A DNA stretch of 53,867 bases from Streptomyces sp. NRRL S-340 (GTDB lineage: Bacteria; Actinomycetota; Actinomycetes; Streptomycetales; Streptomycetaceae): contig NZ_JOIY01000051.1 in assembly GCF_000720185.1 (NCBI RefSeq), forward strand, positions 1 to 53,867, in the 5' to 3' direction. Positions 35,836 to 43,459 of this stretch are shown here, one piece after another; position 1 is the first letter of the stretch; the number at the start of each line of letters is the position of its first letter. Both the position numbers and the translations under genes were made by a program. A model generated the notes under the pieces. That model saw nothing but the letters and a program-made list of their open reading frames with translations, made no database searches and was not told the origin of the DNA.

Positions 35836-37104
35836 TCAGTCCCGCAGCCGCTTCTCCATGAGGGTGACCGCGTACGGGCTGCCCGTGCCGTCGGTCTTCA
35901 CGGGCTGCTCGCCGACGGCCGTGTAGCCCGCCGCCTCGTAGTAGGCGCGCAGACGGGGGTTGGAGGACAGGCAGTCGAGGCGGGCGTGGCTGCGGCCGGC
36001 GGCGGCGATGCGGGACTCGGCCTCGGCCAGCAGAGCGCGGCCGGCGGCGGGCGGTGCCGTGTGCGGCATGGTCATGAGGCGGTGGATGTAACCGGCCTCC
36101 GGGGGGCGGGGGCCCCAGGCGGCGGGGTCGTCCCACCACAGTTCCCAGGCGCCGGCCAGGTCGTCCCCCGCGTACGCCAGCCACACCTCGCCCTCGCGCA
36201 TGCGGGTGACGAAGTGGGCCTCGTCCTTCTCGCCGGGCTTCCACTGGTCGATGCCGCGGGCCAGTTGCCGCAGGGCGGCCGTGTCGCGCAGGCGCACCAG
36301 GAGCGGGGCGTCGGCGGGGACGGCCGGGCGGTAGGTCAGGGCCGGCCAGGACGTGGGGACGGGCTCCAGCAGGTGCGCCCGGAGGGTGGCGGTGAGGACC
36401 TGCGCGTCGAGTTCCAGCGCGTCGCTCACGTACCCCTCGACCGAGCCGTACTTCGCCTTCAGCGCGGCCAGGAACAGGCGCATCACCGCGGCGGGCGCGC
36501 GGCCGTATCCCGGCCAGTCCGGGGAGCGGCCGCCGTTCCTGGCCCGCCAGTCGGCCAGCAGGGCCCCGGTGGCCAGCTCGGTGAGGGTGAAGTCCTCGAC
36601 GACCACCGGCTCGGGGACGCCGAGGAGGGAGAGGACCAGGGCGGCCATCTCGCCCGTGCGGTCCTTGCCGGAGGCGCAGTGGAAGACCAGCGGGGTACCG
36701 GAGACGGCCGCGTCGCTGATCAGCTCCAGGGCCTCGCGGATCTCCTTGGTGCCGTCCTCGGCCACCTCCATGTACCGCTCCGCCAGGTACGGTCCCGGTT
36801 CCACCTCCGGGCCCAGGGCCGGCTGGTCGTACGGGCGGTGCTCGATGCTCAGGTTGTGGTAGGCGAAGGACGGGTGCTCCGGCACGCGGCCCTGGCGGTC
36901 GACCTCCCAGCCGTGGCGCAGGTCGATCACCGTGCCGATGCCGAGGGCGAGGAACCGGTCCCAGTCGGCGGTGCCCGGGCGCAGCTTGCCGAGGCCGTCC
37001 GCGCGGAAGAGGCGGCGCGGAACGACCCGCCGGCCGTCGTCGGTGGCGTACCCGCCGAGGTCGCGCATGTTGCGCAGGGCGTCGAAGCGTATGTGTCTGT
37101 CCAC
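35836..37104 (-). CDS. Tyrosine-phosphatase-like domain fused to GNAT acetyltransferase
   Basis: A 422-residue fusion. Residues 1-250 form a SiwR/PtpA-like dual-specificity phosphatase: the opening FDALRNMRDLGGY is the family signature, and the catalytic loop is HCASGKDRTG with Cys143 and Arg149 (HCX5R). Residues about 258-420 form a GNAT fold: YRPAVPADAPLLVRLRD opens it, the acetyl-CoA region MPHTAPPAAGRALLAEAESR follows, and LDCLSSNPRLRAYYEAAGY ends it. The domains are separated by only about eight linker residues. The GTG at 37104 follows AGGGTGA. Whether both domains act on one substrate, such as a phosphorylated metabolite or aminoglycoside, is open. Confidence 0.9.
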   Translation of the reverse strand: MDRHIRFDALRNMRDLGGYATDDGRRVVPRRLFRADGLGKLRPGTADWDRFLALGIGTVIDLRHGWEVDRQGRVPEHPSFAYHNLSIEHRPYDQPALGPEVEPGPYLAERYMEVAEDGTKEIREALELISDAAVSGTPLVFHCASGKDRTGEMAALVLSLLGVPEPVVVEDFTLTELATGALLADWRARNGGRSPDWPGYGRAPAAVMRLFLAALKAKYGSVEGYVSDALELDAQVLTATLRAHLLEPVPTSWPALTYRPAVPADAPLLVRLRDTAALRQLARGIDQWKPGEKDEAHFVTRMREGEVWLAYAGDDLAGAWELWWDDPAAWGPRPPEAGYIHRLMTMPHTAPPAAGRALLAEAESRIAAAGRSHARLDCLSSNPRLRAYYEAAGYTAVGEQPVKTDGTGSPYAVTLMEKRLRD

Positions 37105-37147
37105 GGTCGGTCACCCTACGGCCGGGAGGGCGGTCCCGGCCGGGGAT

Positions 37148-37381
37148 TCACTTCGCGTGCCGCACTGCGTAGATCATGACGAAGGCGACGACGTGGATGC
37201 CGAAGAGGAAGTAGCCGAGGTAGTACCAGACGTAGCGCTCACGCTTCTTCTCCTCGGCCAGGCGCCGCTGCTCGGCGGCCCGGTCCCGGCCGGGAGCACC
37301 CTGCGCGGGGGTGTCCCGCGCGGGGGCTGCCTGTCCGGGCGGGTGCTCGGGAGTGTCCCGCGGTGTCGTCAGCGGTCTCAC
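37148..37381 (-). CDS. Small single-pass membrane protein, DUF6126-like
   Basis: A 77-residue protein with a Pro/Ala/Arg-rich N-terminal half, a charged AEEKKRERYVWYYLGYF juxtamembrane segment and one transmembrane helix (FGIHVVAFVMIYAV) ending RHAK. It resembles the DUF6126 family of small streptomycete membrane proteins. The GTG at 37381 overlaps the stop of the upstream SDR gene by 4 bp (GTGA), so it is translationally coupled to it. Its function is unknown. Confidence 0.82.
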   Translation of the reverse strand: MRPLTTPRDTPEHPPGQAAPARDTPAQGAPGRDRAAEQRRLAEEKKRERYVWYYLGYFLFGIHVVAFVMIYAVRHAK

Positions 37382-38154
37382 CGCTCCCGGTGGACCTTGG
37401 TGTTCGACGCCTGGGCGCGCGGACGCACGACCAGCAGGTCGATGTTGACGTGGCTGGGACGGGTCACGGCCCAGGTGATGGTGTCCGCGACGTCGTCGGC
37501 GGTCAGCGGCTCGGCGACGCCCTCGTAGACCTTGGCGGCCTTCTGCCGGTCGCCGCCGAAGCGGGTGAGCGCGAACTCCTCCGTCATGACCATGCCGGGT
37601 GCGACCTCGATGACCCGGACCGGCTGGCCGACGATCTCCAGGCGCAGGGTCTCGGCCAGGACGTGCTCGCCGTGCTTGGCGGCGACGTACCCGGCGCCGC
37701 CCTCGTAGGTGCCGTGGCCGGCCGTGGAGGAGACGACCACGACGGTGCCGTCGCCGCTCGCGGCGAGCCTGGGCAGCAGGGCCTGGGTGACGTTGAGGGT
37801 GCCGATGACGTTCGTCTCGTACATCGTGCGCCAGTCGGCCGGGTCGCCGGTGGCGACCGGGTCGGCGCCGAGCGCGCCGCCCGCGTTGTTGACGAGGACT
37901 CCGACGGTCTTGAACGCGGTCGCGAACTCGTCGACGGCCGCGCGGTCGGTGACGTCGAGCTGGTAGGCCGTGGCGGCGTGCCCGGCCGCGGTGATCTCCT
38001 CGGCGAGTGCCTCGATGCGGTCCTTGCGGCGGGCGGTCAGCACGACGCGGTAACCGGCGGCGGCGAGCTGCCGGGCCGTGGCGGCGCCGATGCCGCTGCT
38101 CGCACCGGTGACGACGGCGATGCGGGAGGCGGCGGACGGTGCGGCGGTGGGCAT
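37378..38154 (-). CDS. Short-chain dehydrogenase/reductase (YdfG-like)
   Basis: A 258-residue classical SDR using NAD(P)H. The cofactor motif is VVTGASSGIG at about residues 14-23, with Ala-Arg-Arg-Lys after strand 2 suggesting NADP preference. NNAGG follows near 88, and the catalytic Ser is in VVVSSTAG with Tyr and Lys in GYVAAKHG. The sequence is closest to YdfG/serine-3-dehydrogenase-like SDRs. AGGAG lies 6 nt before the ATG at 38154. It follows the YnfA gene by 50 bp and overlaps the next gene, so the minus-strand block 38546-35836 may be one operon. Confidence 0.92.
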   Translation of the reverse strand: MPTAAPSAASRIAVVTGASSGIGAATARQLAAAGYRVVLTARRKDRIEALAEEITAAGHAATAYQLDVTDRAAVDEFATAFKTVGVLVNNAGGALGADPVATGDPADWRTMYETNVIGTLNVTQALLPRLAASGDGTVVVVSSTAGHGTYEGGAGYVAAKHGEHVLAETLRLEIVGQPVRVIEVAPGMVMTEEFALTRFGGDRQKAAKVYEGVAEPLTADDVADTITWAVTRPSHVNIDLLVVRPRAQASNTKVHRER

Positions 38155-38204
38155 GGGCTGCTCCTGGGGTTCGTACGCTCGGTTGCGCCCAGGGTAGGGG
38201 AACG

Positions 38205-38546
38205 TCAGCCCCCGTTCCTCGGCGCCCACATGATCAGCGCCATGCCGGCGAGGCAGACCAGGGCGCCCGCCACGTCCCACCGGTCGGGGCGGTAGCCGTC
38301 GGCGGCCATGCCCCACAGGATCGAACCGGCGACGAAGATCCCGCCGTACGCGGCGAGGATGCGGCCGAAGTGCGCGTCGGGCTGGAAGGTGGCGACGAAC
38401 CCGTACGCGCCGAGCGCGAGGACGCCGCCGGCCGCCCACAGCCAGCCGCGGTGCTCGCGCACGCCCTGCCAGACCAGCCAGGCGCCGCCGATCTCGAAGA
38501 GGGCGGCGAGGACGAACAGGGCGGCGGAGCGGAGGATCACGGGCAT
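38205..38546 (-). CDS. YnfA-family membrane protein (SMR-like)
   Basis: A 113-residue protein with four transmembrane helices and short loops. The hallmark blocks are [20 protein letters not shown] near residues 14-33 and [20 protein letters not shown] near 61-80. YnfA proteins belong to the small multidrug resistance superfamily; a few confer efflux, but no substrate can be named. Its length is normal. It is the first gene of the minus-strand run with the SDR. Confidence 0.93.
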   Translation of the reverse strand: MPVILRSAALFVLAALFEIGGAWLVWQGVREHRGWLWAAGGVLALGAYGFVATFQPDAHFGRILAAYGGIFVAGSILWGMAADGYRPDRWDVAGALVCLAGMALIMWAPRNGG

Positions 38547-38917
38547 GGCGGCAGCTTCGCATGCGGGCGGGGGCGAGGGCGGGGCCCGGGGCCGGGGGTG
38601 CGTGGTGGCCGTACCCGCGTGGTGCCACAACCACCGGTTGTGAGGTTCCTGGCCGTGGTTGTTTGCTCCGGCGGGCGGTGCCGGGCTTGGATGACGCGGT
38701 CCGCCGGTCCGCCGGTCCGCCGGTCCGCCGGTCCGCCGGAGGAGCCGGCGCGGGGTCCGCCGTGCGCGGGGTCTGCCGGGAGGGGCCCGGTCTGCCGGGA
38801 GGAGCCCGGTGGGCGGGCGCGGTGGGCGGCGTGCGGGCGTGCGGGCGTGCGGTGCATGGGTGTGCGGGCGTGGACGGCGGTTCCGGTGTCGGTGGCATGT
38901 GGTGCGGAGGTGTGGGC
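38547..38917. other. Repeat-rich divergent intergenic region
   Basis: These 371 bp between the YnfA gene and the divergent MFS exporter hold no convincing gene. They contain a CACAACC/GGTTGTG inverted repeat with a 3-nt centre (38626-38642), followed by related GTGGTTGT at 38655. Five direct copies of GGTCCGCC follow (38698-38737), then two copies of GGTCTGCCGGGAGG near 38770-38805. The palindrome is a plausible operator; the direct repeats look like slippage products. Confidence 0.55.
38698..38737 (+). repeat. 8-bp tandem repeat, five copies
   Basis: GGTCCGCC is repeated five times without interruption in the gap between divergent YnfA and MFS genes. The unit is not a multiple of three and no gene covers it, consistent with a slippage-prone microsatellite. 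Confidence 0.9.
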
Positions 38918-40222
38918 GTGGCGGTACGGCGGCGGGCGCTGGGGCGGCGGTTCGGGTGGCTGTGGGCGGCCTACGCGGCCAGTACGTTCGGCACGTGGCT
39001 GGCGTTCGACGCCTTCGCGCTGATCGCGGTGCTGGTGCTGCACGCCGGATCGGCCGAGGTCTCGGTGCTGTCGGCCGTGGGGCTGGCCGTGGGCGCGGTG
39101 GTGGCGGTGCCGCTCGGGCCGTGGATCGAGTTCCGGCGCAAGCGGCCGGTGATGGTCGCGATGGACCTGGTGCGGTGCGCGGCGCTGATGAGCGTGCCGG
39201 CCGCCTACGCGCTCGGCGGGCTCGGGTTCGCCCAGTTGCTGGTGGTGTCGGTGGTGGTCGCCGCGGCGGACCTCGCGTTCCGCGCGGCGAGCGGGGCGCA
39301 CCTCAAGGCCCTGGTGCCGCCGGGTGACCTGCTGGTGGCGAACAGCCGTTTCGAGTCGACGACGTGGACGGCGTCGGTGCTGGGGCCGCCGGTGGGGGGC
39401 GCCCTGGTCGGGGCGTTCGGGCCGGTGGTGACGGTGGTGGCCGACGCGGTCAGCTATCTGCTGTCGGCGCTGGGGATCCGTGCGATCGGCGGTACGGAGC
39501 CGGCGCCCCCGGCGGGACCCCGGGGCTCCGCGGACCCCGGGGGCCCGGGGGGCAAGGGGCGCGCGCCGGGACTGCGGGCGGGAGAGCTGCTCGACGGCTG
39601 GCGGTTCGTGCTGGCGCATCCGGCGCTGCGCCCGCTGTTCTTCCACACGGTGCTGGCCAACTCCCTGATCATGGCGGTGGCGCCGCTGCTCGCCGTCCTG
39701 ATGCTGGGGCCGCTCGGGTTCGCGCCGTGGCAGTACGGTCTCGCCTTCGCGCTGCCCTGTCTCGGCGGGCTGGCGGGTTCCCGGCTGACGGGGCGGCTGG
39801 TGGACCGGTACGGGCAGCGCCGGGTGCTGCTCGCGACGGGTGCGCTGCGGGTGTGCTGGTCGGCCGGGCTGGCCTTCGTCCGGCCGGGGGTGGCCGGGCT
39901 CGTGCTGGTGATGGCGGTCGAGCTGGTGCTGATCACCCTCTGTGGGGTGTTCAACCCGGTGTGTTCCACGTACCGCCTGGAACAGACCCCGTCGGACCGG
40001 GTCGCCCGGACCCTCTCGGCCTGGTCCGTCACCGGCAAGCTGACCACGGCGGCGACGACCGCCCTGTGGGGACTGCTGGCCGCCCTCGCCGGCACCCGCA
40101 CCGCCATCGGCCTGGCGGGTCTGCTGCTGCTCGCCACACCGCTGCTGCTGCCGTGGCGCGAAGGGCGGCGGGAGCCGCGGCCGGAGCCGGGGTCGCTGCC
40201 CCGGCCCCAGCCGCAGCCGTAG
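38918..40222 (+). CDS. MFS exporter, macrolide-efflux-like
   Basis: A 434-residue major facilitator with twelve hydrophobic segments, of the MefA/enterobactin-exporter-like branch: the opening [20 protein letters not shown] and the block [20 protein letters not shown] near residues 140-159 are typical. A hydrophilic central loop (about 190-220) is Gly/Pro-rich. [17 protein letters not shown] near 289 is the repeat-half motif A. The GTG at 38918 has GGAGG 7 nt upstream; the longer open frame before it is repeat-rich and non-coding in character. Efflux of a drug or siderophore is an inference from the subfamily. Confidence 0.87.
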   Translation: MAVRRRALGRRFGWLWAAYAASTFGTWLAFDAFALIAVLVLHAGSAEVSVLSAVGLAVGAVVAVPLGPWIEFRRKRPVMVAMDLVRCAALMSVPAAYALGGLGFAQLLVVSVVVAAADLAFRAASGAHLKALVPPGDLLVANSRFESTTWTASVLGPPVGGALVGAFGPVVTVVADAVSYLLSALGIRAIGGTEPAPPAGPRGSADPGGPGGKGRAPGLRAGELLDGWRFVLAHPALRPLFFHTVLANSLIMAVAPLLAVLMLGPLGFAPWQYGLAFALPCLGGLAGSRLTGRLVDRYGQRRVLLATGALRVCWSAGLAFVRPGVAGLVLVMAVELVLITLCGVFNPVCSTYRLEQTPSDRVARTLSAWSVTGKLTTAATTALWGLLAALAGTRTAIGLAGLLLLATPLLLPWREGRREPRPEPGSLPRPQPQP

Positions 40223-40730
40223 CGCGCGCGGACCCGGAGCGCGGCGCGGGCCCCCTGCCGGGCCGCGCCGCCCACGCTGCCCCGGAGCCACCCGGGCCAA
40301 GCCGCCCTCAGCCGCAAGCCGCCCCCGGCCGCTCTGCCCGACCGGCCGCCCTCTGCCGCGCCGGCCACGCTGCCCCGTAGCCGCCCCCAGCCGCACCCCA
40401 CCGCGGCCGCACCCCGCCCCGGCCGAGCCGCGCTGAGCCAGGCAGCCCCCGGCCGCTCTGCCCGGTGAGCCGCCTTCGGCCGCGCCGCCCACGCTGCCTC
40501 GGCGCTGCGTCCGGGCGCACCGCCCCCCGGCGCCCTGCCCTCGGCCGAGCCGTTCCCAGCCGCCGTGCCCGGCCGCCCTGCCCGGCCGGCCGCCCCCGCC
40601 CGAGCCCCGCTCCGCCAAGCCGCCCCGGCCGCACCTCCCAGCCTCGCCCCCCGGCCGCCCTGCTCCAGCCGGTCCGCCTCCCAGGCAAGCCCTCTCCCAG
40701 TCGAGCCCTCTTCCAGCCGCGGAATACCCG
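40223..40730. repeat. Imperfect long tandem repeats, gene-free and C-rich
   Basis: The 570-bp gap between the MFS gene and the monooxygenase gene (to 40792) is made mostly of diverged copies of a GCCGCC/CGGCC-rich unit. The 22-mer beginning GCCGCGCCGCCCACGCTGCC recurs at 40262, 40355 and 40479 with few changes, and a GGCCGCTCTGCCCG block recurs at 40326 and 40450. Plus-strand cytosine is strongly favoured over guanine, unlike the flanking genes. Long open frames exist in several phases but have low-complexity translations, so I do not call a gene. Confidence 0.7.
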
Positions 40731-40754
40731 CGGGGTCCGCGCCGTTCAGCGGGG

Positions 40755-40772
40755 TATAGTTGAACAATCAAC
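40755..40772 (+). promoter_or_regulatory. -10 element overlapped by an inverted-repeat operator
   Basis: TATAGT (40755-40760) is a good -10 hexamer. It overlaps GTTGAACAATCAAC (40759-40772), a perfect inverted repeat with 5-bp arms and a 4-nt centre. The TTGA-N4-TCAA core is the kind of site bound by MarR-type repressors. It lies 20 bp upstream of the monooxygenase ATG and is much more AT-rich than its surroundings. No regulator gene is adjacent. Confidence 0.7.
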
Positions 40773-40792
40773 AACTTGGAGGGTGAGCGACC

Positions 40793-41896
40793 ATGCAGTT
40801 CGGGATCTTCAGCGTCGGTGACGTCACGCCGGACCCCACCACCGGACGGACGCCGAGCGAACGCGAGCGCATCAAGGCCATGGTCGCCATCGCGCTGAAG
40901 GCCGAGGAGGTCGGCCTGGACGTCTTCGCGACCGGCGAGCACCACAACCCGCCCTTCGTCCCGTCCTCGCCGACCACGATGCTCGGCTACATAGCCGCGC
41001 GCACCGAGCGCCTGGTGCTGTCCACCTCCACCACCCTGATCACCACCAACGACCCGGTGAAGATCGCCGAGGACTTCGCGATGCTCCAGCAGCTCGCCGA
41101 CGGCCGCGTCGACCTGATGATGGGCCGCGGCAACACCGGCCCGGTCTACCCCTGGTTCGGCAAGGACATCCGCGAGGGCATCAACCTCGCCATCGAGAAC
41201 TACGCCCTGCTGCACCGGCTGTGGCGCGAGGACGTGGTGAACTGGCAGGGCAAGTTCCGCACCCCGCTCCAGGGGTTCACCTCGACGCCCCGCCCGCTGG
41301 ACGGCGTACCGCCGTTCGTCTGGCACGGCTCGATCCGCTCCCCGGAGATCGCCGAGCAGGCCGCCTTCTACGGCGACGGCTTCTTCCACAACAACATCTT
41401 CTGGCCCGCCGACCACACCAAGCGGATGATCGAGCTGTACCGCTCCCGCTACGCCCACTACGGGCACGGCACCCCCGAGCAGGCCATCGTCGGCCTCGGC
41501 GGCCAGGTGTTCATGCGGAAGAACTCCCAGGACGCGGTGCGCGAGTTCCGTCCGTACTTCGACAACGCCCCGGTGTACGGCCACGGGCCCTCCCTGGAGG
41601 ACTTCACCGCCCAGACACCGCTGACCGTGGGTTCCCCGCAGCAGGTCATCGAGAAGACCCTGTCCTTCCGCGAGTACGCCGGCGACTACCAGCGCCAGCT
41701 GTTCCTGATGGACCACGCCGGGCTGCCGCTGAAGACCGTCCTCGAACAGCTCGACCTGCTCGGCGAGGAGGTCGTACCGGTGCTGCGCGAGGAGTTCGCC
41801 AAGAACCGTCCGGCGGACGTGCCGGACGCGCCGACCCACACGTCCCTGCTGGCCGCGGCCGCGGAAGCGGCTCCGGAGGAGGCGAGCGCCGTATGA
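40793..41896 (+). CDS. LLM-class flavin-dependent monooxygenase (CE1758 type)
   Basis: A 367-residue bacterial luciferase-like oxidoreductase with a TIM-barrel fold that uses reduced flavin. FGIFSVGDVTPDPTTGR opens the protein; GLDVFATGEHHNPPF near residue 40 and GRVDLMMGRGNTGPVYPWF near 103 are subfamily blocks; FVWHGSIRSPEIAEQAAFYG near 177 is the flavin-binding region. It overlaps an FMN reductase gene by 4 bp, so the pair is a two-component monooxygenase in which the reductase supplies FMNH2. TTGGAGGG lies 9 nt before the ATG. The organic substrate is unknown. Confidence 0.93.
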   Translation: MQFGIFSVGDVTPDPTTGRTPSERERIKAMVAIALKAEEVGLDVFATGEHHNPPFVPSSPTTMLGYIAARTERLVLSTSTTLITTNDPVKIAEDFAMLQQLADGRVDLMMGRGNTGPVYPWFGKDIREGINLAIENYALLHRLWREDVVNWQGKFRTPLQGFTSTPRPLDGVPPFVWHGSIRSPEIAEQAAFYGDGFFHNNIFWPADHTKRMIELYRSRYAHYGHGTPEQAIVGLGGQVFMRKNSQDAVREFRPYFDNAPVYGHGPSLEDFTAQTPLTVGSPQQVIEKTLSFREYAGDYQRQLFLMDHAGLPLKTVLEQLDLLGEEVVPVLREEFAKNRPADVPDAPTHTSLLAAAAEAAPEEASAV

Positions 41897-42501
41897 ACAT
41901 CGTCGTCGTGTCGGCGGGACTGAGCGTCCCGTCCTCCACCCGGCTGCTCGGCGACCGGCTGGCCGCCGCGACCGCCGCGCACACGGGCGCGGACGTCCGG
42001 GTGGTCGAGGTGCGCGACCTCGCCGTCGACATCGCGCACAACCTCACCAGCGGCTTCCCCGGCCCCGCCCTGGCGGAGGCGCTGGACGCGGTGGCCGGGG
42101 CGGACGGCCTGATCGTCGTCACCCCCGTGTTCTCCGCGTCCTACAGCGGGCTGTTCAAGTCCTTCTTCGACGTGCTCGGGGCGCGGGACAAGGACGCCCT
42201 GGCCGGCAAGCCGGTACTGGTCGCCGCCACCGGCGGCACCGCCCGCCACTCGATGGTCCTGGACCACGCCCTGCGGCCCCTCTTCTCCTACCTGCGGGCC
42301 GTCGTCGTCCCCACCGGTGTCTACGCCGCCTCCGAGGACTGGGGCGCGGAAGGGCTGCCCGAGCGGACCGAACGGGCGGCGGGCGAACTGGCGGCCCTGA
42401 TGACCGGGCGCCCGGCGCGGCGGGACGGGGCGCCCGGGCGGGCGGCGGACGACCTGACCGTCGTCCCGTTCGCGGAGCAGCTGGCCCGGCTTCGTGGCTG
42501 A
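41893..42501 (+). CDS. NADPH-dependent FMN reductase (CE1759 type)
   Basis: A 202-residue flavodoxin-like reductase. VVVSAGLSVPSSTRLLGDRL at the N-terminus is the FMN-phosphate loop, and TPVFSASYSGLFKSFFDVLG near residues 77-96 is the second flavin-contacting block. Its ATG overlaps the monooxygenase stop (ATGA). It belongs to the CE1759 group, which occurs almost always beside a CE1758-like luciferase-fold enzyme, supporting a dedicated reductase partner. Confidence 0.93.
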   Translation: MNIVVVSAGLSVPSSTRLLGDRLAAATAAHTGADVRVVEVRDLAVDIAHNLTSGFPGPALAEALDAVAGADGLIVVTPVFSASYSGLFKSFFDVLGARDKDALAGKPVLVAATGGTARHSMVLDHALRPLFSYLRAVVVPTGVYAASEDWGAEGLPERTERAAGELAALMTGRPARRDGAPGRAADDLTVVPFAEQLARLRG

Positions 42502-42721
42502 GGCCCCGCACCCGAAGCCGCCGTACCAGCGGCCCTGCGTCTGAGGCTCTGTGGTCGCAGTTCCGTACCTGAGTACGAAGGTGGACGGGGGCGGCGGTGG
42601 GTGAGAGGACGGTAGGCACCTGCCGCCGGTTGCGTCCGAGACGGTGAGAGCCGGGTAAAAAGGGGTGATCGTAGGCCCGCGCACCCGCTTCGCCCCGACC
42701 CGGCCTTGGCAGACTGGGCGC

Positions 42722-43459
42722 GTGCCCCAGACTGTGCTGCTCGCCGAAGACGACCGCGCCATCCGCCATGCCCTGGAGCGGGCCCTGACCCTGGAGGGCT
42801 ACGAGGTGACGGCGGTGGCCGACGGCGTCGAGGCACTCGCGCAGGCCCACAAGACACCGCCGGACGTCCTCGTCCTGGACGTGATGATGCCCGGCATCGA
42901 CGGGCTCCAGGTCTGCCGGGTCCTGCGCGCCGAGGGCGACCGCACCCCGATCCTGATGCTGACGGCCCTGGTGGAGACCGCCGACCGGATCGCCGGCCTC
43001 GACGCGGGCGCCGACGACTACGTCGTCAAGCCGTTCGACGTCGAGGAGGTCTTCGCCCGGCTCCGCGCCCTGCTGCGCCGCACCAGCCCGGCCCCCGCGG
43101 AACCGGCCGCCGCCCCCGCCGCCGAGGAAGCGCCGGCGAAGGCCCCGCACCTGCCCGAGCGGCAGGTCGAGGCGGCCGGGATCCGCATGGACGTCCAGGC
43201 CCGCCGGGTGTGGCGCGGCGCCCGCGAGGTGGAACTGACCCGCACCGAGTTCGAACTCCTCGAACTGCTGGTGCGCAACGCCGGCATCGTCCTCGACCAC
43301 TCCACCATCTACGACCGCATCTGGGGCTACGACTTCGGTCCCGGCTCCAAGAACCTCGCCGTGTACGTCGGCTACCTGCGGCGCAAGCTCGACGAGCCGG
43401 GCGCCCCGCAGCTCATCCACACCGTCCGCGGTGTGGGGTACGTGCTGCGGGAGGACTGA
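42722..43459 (+). CDS. OmpR-family response regulator, MprA-like
   Basis: A 245-residue two-component regulator. The receiver domain has Asp10/Asp11, the phosphoacceptor Asp53 in LVLDVMMPG and Lys103 in YVVKPF. An unusual 30-residue Ala/Pro/Glu linker (about 118-145) joins it to a winged-helix domain starting IRMDVQARRVWRG, with the DNA-contact helix region LDHSTIYDRIWGYDFGPGSK. The GTG at 42722 places the acidic pair correctly. The kinase gene starts on the base after its stop. The pair resembles the envelope-stress MprAB systems of actinomycetes. Confidence 0.92.
   Translation: MPQTVLLAEDDRAIRHALERALTLEGYEVTAVADGVEALAQAHKTPPDVLVLDVMMPGIDGLQVCRVLRAEGDRTPILMLTALVETADRIAGLDAGADDYVVKPFDVEEVFARLRALLRRTSPAPAEPAAAPAAEEAPAKAPHLPERQVEAAGIRMDVQARRVWRGAREVELTRTEFELLELLVRNAGIVLDHSTIYDRIWGYDFGPGSKNLAVYVGYLRRKLDEPGAPQLIHTVRGVGYVLRED

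Noticed and set aside
40223..40730. Candidate protein gene in the C-rich repeat block
   Set aside because: Several frames are open at once, the translations are repetitive and none has a start signal. Treated as repeat sequence instead.
38537..41839. A 1100-codon minus-strand open frame spanning the MFS exporter, the repeat block and the monooxygenase
   Set aside because: It crosses two well-supported plus-strand genes and its translation is repetitive Gly/Arg/Pro/His noise.
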